A stretch of 64,000 bases of DNA from NCBI GenBank assembly GCA_022575985.1, contig JAKSXM010000147.1:21052001-21116000 (forward strand), in the 5' to 3' direction. The notes under the pieces were generated by a model that had not been told where the DNA came from, ran no database searches, and saw nothing but the letters and a program-made list of their open reading frames with translations. Positions 56,057-64,000 of the stretch are shown in pieces. The position numbers and the translations under genes are program-made. Numbering within the stretch: position 1 is the first letter of the stretch; every line of letters starts with the position of its first letter. Source of the stretch: Anagrus nilaparvatae. Its lineage: Eukaryota > Arthropoda > Insecta > Hymenoptera > Mymaridae.

Positions 56057-56503
56057 TGAATGTCACAATTCATCTGACCGTATAAAGGTTAGAGTATGGG
56101 ACGAAGATAATGATCTGAAATCAAAATTACGTCAAAAACTAACTCGTGAAAGTGATGATTTTTTAGGACAAACTATTATTGAAGTTAGAACTTTAAGTGG
56201 TGAAATGGATGTTTGGTATAATTTAGAAAAAAGAACTGATAAAAGTGCAGTATCTGGAGCCATCAGATTACACATTAGTGTTGAAATTAAAGGGGAAGAA
56301 AAAGTAGCGCCTTATCATGTGCAATATACTTGTTTACATGAAAACTTGTTTCATAGTTTATGTGAAAATAATGATGGAATGGTAAAATTACCGCATGCTA
56401 AAGGCGATGATGCATGGAAAGTATATTTTGATCCACCTGGTGAAGAGCTTGTTAATGAATTTGCAATGAGATATGGAATAGAAACCATTTACCAAGCAAT
56501 GAC
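56057..56503 (+). CDS. unc-13: unc-13 exon: end of C2B domain and start of the MUN region
   Basis: Continues the unc-13 reading frame from 21288. The acceptor is TTCTTGCAG before 56057 and the donor is GTAAGA at 56504. The 447-base exon contributes one base to the first codon and leaves two at the end. It encodes the second half of C2[21 protein letters not shown] carries the loop-3 aspartates, and [20 protein letters not shown] closes the domain. It then enters the linker to the MUN domain, ending at [15 protein letters not shown], after which Munc13 proteins normally continue with HF. There are no stops or frame breaks, so this is a functional exon. The next exon was looked for to 64000 and not seen. 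Being + strand and in phase with 21147-21288, the pair defines the gene that spans the window. Confidence 0.97.
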
Positions 56504-57157
56504 GTAAGATATTTTAAAAATACTATTTCTTATTTAATAAATTACAGGTCATTCATTATTTGCGTTACGCTGAGTATTTTCTAAAGTAATAAAGAGGGGG
56601 CTTAATATTTTTTTTATTCTTCAAGTAACTAATAGAGTCTTTTTTAACGTGTTTCTGTAAAAGGAAATGAAGATTTGTATCCCGCTTTATTCTCTCTAAG
56701 ATGAGAAATAAAAAGTAATTACTTTCCTCCGTGCATGGAGAAGCCCAAGTACTCGCCGTAAAAAAAAAACCCCGCACCACAGTAGTTAACGATAATAATC
56801 ACTGCAGCAATAGATTTTATCCTTCATTGCGATGAAAAAAAAATGTTACTGTGAACACACTACTCCTGTTTACAATATACAGCGCCTAGATGTATAGTGC
56901 CTCCAGGTATTACACTATAATAACTGTTGTGGAACGTATAAATTGTATAGGATGGCGATGGATGAAGTAATATAAAAGTTAATTAACTAATGAAATAATG
57001 TGCGTTATTAACGAACAGCGTTATTCTCTCTCCCTTTCTTATATGTCTTATGGCCACCATTCTCTCCTTTCAAAAGATTTGTTAAATTTAATTTGAAAAT
57101 ACTCAAGATACAATTTATACAATAATTTATAGTATTATTTTATAGTATATTTACACC
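56504..57157. other. Start of the next unc-13 intron, unassigned
   Basis: Begins with the donor GTAAGATAT. The minus-strand open frame near 56565 has no recognised feature. Confidence 0.5.
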
Positions 57158-57487
57158 GGCAAGGGATCTGTTCAACACAAAATTATTCGACACAAAAAAG
57201 TTGTTTGGAATCGTTCTACACCAAAAACCGTTCTGCTGAAAGGTTCAAAACAAATTTTTTTTAGTCAAAGTATTCAACACGCCATTTTAAATATTAAATA
57301 ACTTATTTCTTTCGTATTCTAGCATAATTAAATATCACTTAAAACAGTGTGTTGAATATTTTGAGTAGAAAAAATTTGAGTTGATGTTTTCGGTACAAGG
57401 ATTATCGGTGTAGAACGATTCGGCAAACCTTTTTTGTGTAGAATTATTGATGTGTCGAATAATTTTATGTTGATCAGATCCCTTGCC
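57158..57487. mobile_element. 330-base MITE with long imperfect TIRs
   Basis: Starts GGCAAGGGATCTGTTCAACA and ends with the diverged complement (GATCAGATCCCTTGCC). The pairing extends for about 65 bases, including GAATCGTTCTACACC versus GGTGTAGAACGATTC. Non-coding, no clear target duplication. Confidence 0.85.
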
Positions 57488-58029
57488 AAAAAAAATTTCA
57501 AAAAATTTAAGGTTTACCTTTTTTTATTTCAATTTTTCTGATTTTTAAATTTTGACTTGCCGCCGGTCAGCGCCTAAAATGGGCACAATAGATTTACCGA
57601 GTTAAAAAGGCCAATAAAAATTAAAAACTAGACCAATTTCCGGTAACTTTGAAAATACCCGAATCTTTTTAAGTTACCTCCATTTTCGGACAGAGAAGGG
57701 TGGTGGGATTGAGAAAGAATCTCCCAAATACATTAAATATTTAAATATAATAAAAACATATAAAATTTAATATATTAAAACCCACACTAATACACACAGC
57801 CATGCTGATAAGATCTATGTGTTAGTGTTGATCGAAACGCTAGGTACCTTCTGTACCGATATTAAAATCTGTGAAAATTTAAATTTTTAAATAAGTTTAA
57901 AAATAAGTTTTTTAAATAAGTTTAAAAATTTATCAATTATTACCGCTTTGTCTGCTTCAATAATAAAAGAGATGCCAATTAGCATCCGCATATAGAAAGT
58001 GAAGGTGATGAATTTGTAAATTTATTTGA
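57488..58029. other. Unassigned stretch
   Basis: No gene seen. The last about 30 bases (58004-58029, GTGATGAATTTGTAAATTTA) are half of a hairpin related to 55128-55242. Confidence 0.4.
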
Positions 58030-58737
58030 TATTATGAGGAGATTCGTTTTCGTTTTGGAAAAAAAAATACTATTTTTTGAACATTTATTGTGACTAAAGT
58101 ATTGTTTATTTCTAAAAAAATGTTGTTTTATTACAATTATTAATCCTTAATATTAAAAAAAAAAATAACTTATTAGCCCATTTTGTTTCACAGTGGCGGC
58201 GACAGAGGGCGTGCTCAAAAGGTCCACTTTTTGCTTCCGGCACCTATTCTGGGCTTCCTACAATTTAAAAATTAAAAATGTTTGATAGAATTTCTTTATT
58301 AATGCTTTGCCTATGGCACGAACCAAAAAAAAATATAATTTTTATCATCCTCTTGAGATTATAAGGGTAATTGGCCGAAAAAAATTTTGTTTTTTTGAAA
58401 ATTTTTTATTTTTATTAACAAAACTGTAAAAAACACAAATATAATAATTTTTTAGGTTTCTGCCATAGCCAAAGCATTAATAAAGAAATTTTATAAAACA
58501 TTTTTAATTTTTAAATTATAGGAAGCCCAGAATAGGTGCCGCAAGTAAAAATTGGACCTTTTGAAAACGCCCTCTGTCGCCGCCACTGTGAAACAAAATG
58601 GGCTAATAAGTTTTTTTTTAATATTAAGGATTAATAATTGTAATAAAACAACATTTTCTAAAAAGTAAACAATACTTTAGTCACAATAAATGTTCAAAAA
58701 ATAGTATTTTTTTTCCAAAATGAAAACAAATCTCCCC
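58030..58737. mobile_element. 0.7-kb palindrome inserted in a hairpin relative
   Basis: The left edge TTATGAGGAGATTCG and the right edge complement AAATCTCCCCTTATG share TTATG, a possible target duplication. The arms pair through 'ctaaagtattgtttatttct', 'cccattttgtttcacagtgg' with GGCGGCGACAGAGGGCG, and 'attctgggcttcct'. The centre is near 58385. The flanking sequences together resemble the 55128-55242 hairpin. Confidence 0.82.
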
Positions 58738-59150
58738 TTATGTACTCAAAAAAAGTTCAACGAAAAATATAATTGTTTAAAATTTACAATCAAGTAATAA
58801 AATTATTATTAACTATAATAAAATATAATTAATTTATGGATTTTTACTATTGATAAACGAAACGATTCTGAAAATCAGCAACAGAATTTAGGATTATATT
58901 TGTTTATAAACAGGTTATAATTAGAATATATTTGTTTATAAATCTACTGCAAATTATCAGAGTATTCCAAAATTCTTTCCAAAAAGCGCATGGAGCGAAG
59001 GTGTTCCGTTTTAAATTTGTTTTCTGCTCGACTATTGCAACTTAACTAAAGTTTATCATATGTATAAACTTAAGTTTAATTCTGATTTTTGTTACTTTCT
59101 GGACGTAAAAACTAAAAATACTGGACTTTCTTTCTTAATTTATTGTAATA
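58738..59150. other. Unassigned stretch
   Basis: AT-rich, nothing recognised apart from the hairpin remnant at its left edge. Confidence 0.35.
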
Positions 59151-61483
59151 TTGGTTCCTCATAGAGGAACCTTTGTGATAGGTGAAATTTTGATTTTCGA
59201 TATTTTGGCATATAAGCACGTTTTGAGACCTCAGGAAGCTAAAAAACCGGTTTTTAAAAAAAGTCTGTATGTCTGTGTGTATGTATGTATGTTGGACTGT
59301 AACCGGTGATATTTTACAGCCAACACGACATTAAGACCTAATTTTTTTTTCAAAATTTTTTTTACCAAAAAATCTCGAGGTACTTTTTTTTTTTTTAATT
59401 TGGATGTAATACCTCATTTTTTTCCATGAAAGTACTGATATCTAGAAGTATCGTTTTTACTTGATATCTCGAATCTTATAATTTATTTTTCAACCAAAAA
59501 ATACAAAAAATGACAATTTTTTTTTTCCTTTTGGACGCAGTACTTGATTTATTTCTGTGGAAGTACTAGTTTTAGAAATATCGTTTATAGTAATTTTTTG
59601 GACCTGATACTTAATTTTTTCAAAATTTTTTTCTCAAAATTTTTGTCGCCAAAAAATACAAAAAACGCCAAAATTTTTTTTATTTTAGGACGTAATACTT
59701 AATTTTTTCCTATGAAAGTACGAATATCTAAAATTATCGTTTGTAAAGGATTTCTCCATCGGATACGTAATTTTTCGAATTTTTTTTTTTCAAAACTTTT
59801 TTCATAAAAAAATTTAAAAAACACAAAATTTTTTTTCTTTTTGGACGTAATACCTCATTTATTTCCACGAAAGTACTTATATTTGAAAGTATGGTTTCTA
59901 CTTGATATCTCGAATCTGATCCAATTTTTTTTTTTTCTTTGAACGTAGTACATAATTTGCTTCCATGGAAGTACTAGTTTTAAGAACCTCTATAAAAGTA
60001 ATTTTTTGGACCTGATACTTAATTTTTTGAAAATTTTTTACTCAATTTTTACTCTTTTTTGTTTTTTTACGATGTAGTACTTAATGTTTTTCTACGAAAG
60101 TACGAATATTTAGAATTATCGTTTTTAAATGATTATTTCATGGGATACGTAATTTTTCGAAATTTTTTTTTTCAAAATTTTTTTAATAAAAAAATTAAAA
60201 AATACAATAATTTTCTTTCTTTTTGGACGTAATACCTAATTTATTTCTAGGAAAGTTCTAATATCCAGAATCATCGTTTTTAAAGGATTTCTTCATTTGA
60301 TATGTAATTTTTCGAAATTTTTTTTCCAAAATTTTTTGTATAAAAAGATTAAAAAAACACAATAATTTTTTTTCTTTTTGGACGTAGAACTTAATTTATT
60401 TATATGAATGTACTAATATCCAGAATTATGGTTTTAAAGGATTTCTCTATCTGATATGTAATTTTTTTGCAATTTTTTTTTTTCAAAATTTTTTGTATAA
60501 AAAAATTAAAAAAACATAATAATTTTTTTTCTTTTTGGACTTAGTACTTAATTTATTTCTATGAAAGTACTAATATCTAGAATTATCGTTTTAATAGATT
60601 ATTTTTTGTCCATGATGATTTACTCAATAAATTCCATAATTTACAAACTTGTTCTATTATTATTTTTTCTTTTGTTGTTAAAAATTCGAAAATTATTATT
60701 AAGCATTCTTCTGGTATTATGAAATTAGTATCTGAATAATAATATATAAAATTAAAATAATTATTGTTTTTAATAATGACTTGGTCTAATTAGTATCTAA
60801 AAACACGAATTCACAAATGTTTTTTGAAACAAAAACCTGCACTATTCACGCGTTAGGAAACTGGAAAATTATTAGCGAAACATGAATTGAGCTTTTCAGT
60901 TTACGTAAAGGAAAGCTTTCATAGTTCCCTAGGTACTTCTGCACCAAAGGTCCTTAAATCGAAAAGTCCATTTCACCCCCTAAAAACGTCACTTTTTCAC
61001 TTCTTTCTTAAAAATGTCACTTTCACCCCCCCCCCCTAAAAACGTCAATTCTTAACCCCCCCTAAAAACGTCACTTTTTCACCATCCCTAAAAACGTCAC
61101 TTTTCAACCCCCCCCCCCCCTAAAACGTCACTTTTTCATTCCCCCTTAAAAACGTTTATTTTTCAAGATGGTGGAACCAAAAACATGAAAATAGAATGTT
61201 GCTACATTATCTCATTATCTGGGGATTTTCGAGGTCAATAAAAATGTTTCTAGGTCCGCAATATGAGGATCAATACTTAGTTCATTGAAAATTATTTTCT
61301 AAAAATTTGTTAAATAAAAAACATTAAATCACAGCAACATTTTTTTTCTTTTGGAATACGGTACTTAACTTTTTTTTATGAAATACTAATATCTCAAATT
61401 ATCATTTTTATTAGATAAAATAGACCATTATAAATATTTTGCTATTGTTGATGAGGAACCATAGTACCAATCACTTGGCAGCG
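59151..61483 (+). repeat. 'GGTTCC' long repeat family, copy 3
   Basis: Head TTGGTTCCTCATAGAGGAAC, then CATATAAGCACGTTTTGAGA, AACCGGTTTTTAAAAAAAG and a (TGTA)n tract. About ten diverged units follow on the theme 'TTTTTGGACGTAGTACTTAATTTATTTCTATGAAAGTACT', then an unrelated segment (60610-60960), a C-rich minisatellite (60966-61155), and the common end ATGAGGAACCATAGTACCAA...GGCAGCG. Longest of the three copies. Confidence 0.75.
60966..61155 (+). repeat. C-rich minisatellite, unit about 25-30 bases
   Basis: About seven units of CCCCCTAAAAACGTCACTTTTTCA in which the C-run varies from 2 to 14 (runs near 61027-61037, 61057, 61109-61122). It stands out sharply from its AT-rich surroundings. Confidence 0.85.
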
Positions 61484-61775
61484 TTTTTTTTTTTTTGGCA
61501 AATTGGAGTTTTAAAACTTGTCATTTGAGGCTCTAATATGTGTTAATTGCTTATATTGTAACTTAAGGTGCACAAAACTAAACTTGGGTTAAAGTAAGGT
61601 TCTCGCGCCGTGAGCAAGATTTTTGGAACACTTTAGCGCCGGGCGCACGAATTTTGGAATACTCTGTATATATAATGATTGAAAAATATGTAAAAGTGTA
61701 TTTTTGGTTAAAAAAAATCGATATCATTATCATATATGTTATGAGACAACCAAGTTTTACTAATGTTGTGAGGCA
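61484..61775. other. Unassigned stretch
   Basis: Contains a GC-richer piece near 61602-61650 (CTCGCGCCGTGAGC, GCGCCGGGCGCACG). No feature recognised. Confidence 0.35.
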
Positions 61776-62295
61776 CTATAGACAGTCATATTGATTTTGC
61801 CTAAAAATATTTTGTGAAAAATGAAGAAGGCAACATTTTACTGTATTATTGCCAATAATTTCTTTAATGGCATTAATGATTGCAACTTCGAAGTATGTCA
61901 TCACAAAATCTGGTAAAGTTTCTATATTGGGTTCTCGTGCTCTTCTTAATGTAACCTGTAAAACTTTTTGATATCCTCGCTGTGTATTTGATTTTGAGGA
62001 ATTTTGAGGTCAAGAGAAGATGAGAAATTTTAACACAACTATTATTTTATTACCAGGTATAACGTCTGTCAATTCGTTTCGTAATATTTGGACAGGCGGT
62101 GCTTCTGGATGCTCTACAACATATCGCTCTATTCTAGAAACGCTTTTTAATGCTTCAACCTCTTCCGGCTTGCTAGGGTGTAATTGATATGGGATGTTTA
62201 GACCGTTCTAAACCTTTAAGGACCACAATATTTGATTTTGATTCAGAAGTAATAGGGCATGCATTGCACTCTCTTTTTCTTCAACTCCAATATAC
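61776..62295 (-). pseudogene. FLYWCH-MULE transposase remnant
   Basis: The minus strand carries, in order, the end of a FLYWCH-type zinc finger (ECNACPITSESKSNIVVLKG, near 62260-62200), then after a frame change PYQLHPSKPEEVEALKSVSR and EHPEAPPVQILRNELTDVIP. After a gap in another frame come LRRAREPNIETLPDF, then VMTYFEVAIINAIKEIIGNN and VKCCLLHFSQNIFR. The latter is the MULE transposase region in which FVMTDFE normally contains a catalytic Asp; here a Tyr codon (TAC) stands in its place. At least two frame changes and an internal deletion are evident. Such FLYWCH/MULE genes are common in insects; this one is dead. Confidence 0.75.
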
Positions 62296-62944
62296 TTTTT
62301 AATCTCAAGACCCAGAATGTTTGTAATATAAGTAATTATCAATACTTTCAAATTGCCAATTATTTCAAGAACCATTCTTATTTAAATATACTTTTTAAGA
62401 ATTTCAAATGAATTAAAAATTAAAATCTAATAATTCAAATTTGTATATTAAACATAAAATTTTAATTATTTAAAATTTTAAAGGTTAACAAAACCCAGTG
62501 AGAAAAATGACCTCATATTGTACTCATTGAGAATAATTAGAATGTACTCGGTCGGTATTCTCAAAAAGCTCATTTTATTTCAGTTAATATGAAAATTTCG
62601 CGAGTTCATTAAGACTTCCTGAACTATACTTTTTTTTAGTTTTATGAACTTCAAACTTTTGTACAAAATTATAACAACTAATTTAATTTTTTTTTAATTT
62701 TAATTTATTTTATTAAAAAGGCAAACATGGACTAAATAAGGTATGAAGTAAGAATAAATGAAAGAAATTGTTAATAAAACATCTTTTATTTGTAGTTTAG
62801 TTTTTTCACAATAAGCAAATATTTCAAAATACATATAATAAAATATAAATAATAATAAGGATGCAATAATTTTATAATGCAATACGAATATTATTATAAT
62901 TATTTAGTTGAAATATTTTTTATCAAACTAAGACTTAAATTATA
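62296..62944. other. Unassigned stretch
   Basis: The minus strand 62390-62205 is also open in a second frame overlapping the FLYWCH remnant (MVLEIIGNLKVLIITYITNI), probably by chance. The rest is AT-rich. Confidence 0.35.
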
Positions 62945-63337
62945 CACTGTAAAAAGTAACCTTTCTTAGATTTACAAAAAAAAATAGAATTTTTTCGAAA
63001 AATTAGTATATTTTCAAAAAATTTTGTAAATATTCAATAAAAATCGTAAATTTACTAAATTTAGTATATTCTCGAAAAATTCGAGGATTCTCGATCTTTG
63101 TTGTGAATTTACGAAAAAAGTTGTAAATTTACAACTATTTTTCTTAAATTTACAACTATTTTTTGAAATTTTTCGAAAAAAAATTGAAAATTAAAAATTT
63201 TTCTTGCGAATTAACAAAAAAAAAATCGAATTTTTTGTTAATATACTAAATTTAGTAAATATATGATTTTCTTATTGTATTATTATATTATATTTACTAA
63301 TGTTTTTGTTAACATAAGACAGTTACTTTTTACAGTG
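62945..63337. mobile_element. 393-base MITE, ends CACTGTAAAAAGTAAC, TA duplication
   Basis: Left CACTGTAAAAAGTAAC, right its exact allowance with one mismatch (AGTTACTTTTTACAGTG); TA flanks both ends. The interior is made of short diverged 'gtaaatttac' and 'ttttcgaaaa' words, partly self-complementary. Non-coding; Tc1/mariner- or CACTG-type. Confidence 0.8.
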
Positions 63338-63681
63338 TATATTTAGATATATCTTAAAATAACTCGCCATGCGTTCGAACGATCATAACCCCTAGGACGG
63401 GTTATGACCCTTTTTCGTAGGACGAGGAGAATGCTTTTACGCATACCATACACCGCGTGCTGTATGGTTATGTGGGACTCAACCTCAAATTTATGGTTGC
63501 CCAGATACTCAGTATAACTGAGAAGGAATGACAATACCCATTAAACTCCCCAGCCTCCTGCATTTATGACAATACCATAGAATCCGGACTGGGACTCCCT
63601 GTTTAGGTATTACTTCGGTCCGAAAAAAATGCAGCCAAGGCATTTCTTCGCCATACCCTGTCAATAACGGAGGAGAGTTTT
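63338..63681. other. Probable 3' UTR or flank of the last R1 fragment
   Basis: Contains paired CCCCTAGGACGGGTTATGACC-like words near 63390. No ORF with recognised features; a 63-codon minus frame is not supported. Confidence 0.35.
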
Positions 63682-64000
63682 CTACGAGAAAAAACGTTCC
63701 TCCTTTTTTCTAATCAGTGTCGCCCGTACGTACTCTGCCACACTGTACCAGTTCACAGTACTGCGCAGCATTTCCGTGACGACTCCTTCTGGCCTCCATT
63801 CATCAAAGGGCGGTCGCCCCTCAGCGAAGTGAGGACAACTAAAAAAGGTGTGCTCAGCGGTATCTGGCTCGCCCGGACAATGCAAGCATTCCGGAGATGC
63901 CACCTTGCGCCACTTGAAAAGCATATCGCGGAAATAACCGTGACCAGTTAGGAACTGTGTGAGGTAGAAGTCTACCTCCCCATAATCACGGTTCATCCAG
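63682..64000 (-). mobile_element. R1-clade LINE, C-terminal end of ORF2 (runs off the window)
   Basis: The minus strand encodes GEVDFYLTQFLTGHGYFRDM, the C-terminal CCHC (ECLHCPGEPDTAEHTFFSC) and GRPPFDEWRPEGVVTEMLRS, ending KKEERFFS-stop at 63682. The frame is intact to the window edge. It is diverged from copies A and B, so it represents a second R1 subfamily. Confidence 0.88.

Noticed and set aside
62205..62390. Second open frame MVLEIIGNLK... overlapping the FLYWCH remnant
   Set aside because: The overlapping frame with family similarity explains the segment; this one is likely chance in AT-rich DNA.
1..64000. Integrated virus or polydnavirus-type genes
   Set aside because: All retroelement proteins seen are BEL/Pao, copia or LINE type; no envelope, capsid or viral replication gene was recognised.
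1..64000. CRISPR arrays, tRNA or rRNA genes
   Set aside because: The tandem repeats have no spacer structure and the sequence is eukaryotic; no cloverleaf or rRNA core motif was noticed.

Overview
The window is AT-rich animal DNA, most likely from an insect. It carries two clear protein-coding exons of one conserved gene, unc-13 (Munc13 family, synaptic-vesicle priming), on the + strand at 21147-21288 and 56057-56503. They join in frame across a 34,768-base intron. Neighbouring exons (C1 domain upstream, MUN domain downstream) were not found, so nearly everything else is probably intronic. A parasitoid wasp fits the AT bias, the R1-clade LINEs, the BEL/Pao element and the FLYWCH/MULE remnant, but this is inference and other insects are possible.

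Layout. 1-5950: a LINE ORF2 fragment, a 1.3-kb foldback element, a decayed copia gag, a 25-base-unit repeat and an R1 fragment. 6519-17190: one minus-strand jockey/CR1-like LINE broken apart by later insertions. These are an R1 copy with a 16-base target duplication (6797-12221, itself carrying an inverted duplication and a solo LTR), a second solo LTR (12635-13148), a non-autonomous LTR element with 233-base LTRs (13933-16938) and another R1 copy (17193-19190) holding nested terminal-inverted-repeat (TIR) elements. 19420-21146: a MITE and degenerate repeats.

21289-56056 (the large unc-13 intron): a possible two-exon minus-strand mini-gene, small MITEs, and two of the three copies of a long 'GGTTCC' repeat family. 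It also holds a 5.9-kb BEL/Pao element (28526-34437) inserted in a tandem array, two very long palindromes (35518-38193 and 40826-43030), and a satellite array interrupted by a minus-strand LINE. That LINE's 3' UTR contains a nearly complete plus-strand LINE (44417-49962). A 110-base satellite follows. 56504-64000: more foldback elements, the third GGTTCC copy with a C-rich minisatellite, a FLYWCH/MULE transposase pseudogene, a MITE and a truncated R1.

No operon-like or host-defence system is visible. The points most worth following are: the plus-strand LINE, whose ORF1 and ORF2 share one frame separated by a single UGA with no AUG for ORF2; the 2.2-kb palindrome whose arms contain exon/intron-like structure; the concentration of long intronic hairpins that could form dsRNA in the unc-13 pre-mRNA; and the unidentified two-exon ORF at 21686-22034. 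No tRNA, rRNA or CRISPR array was recognised.
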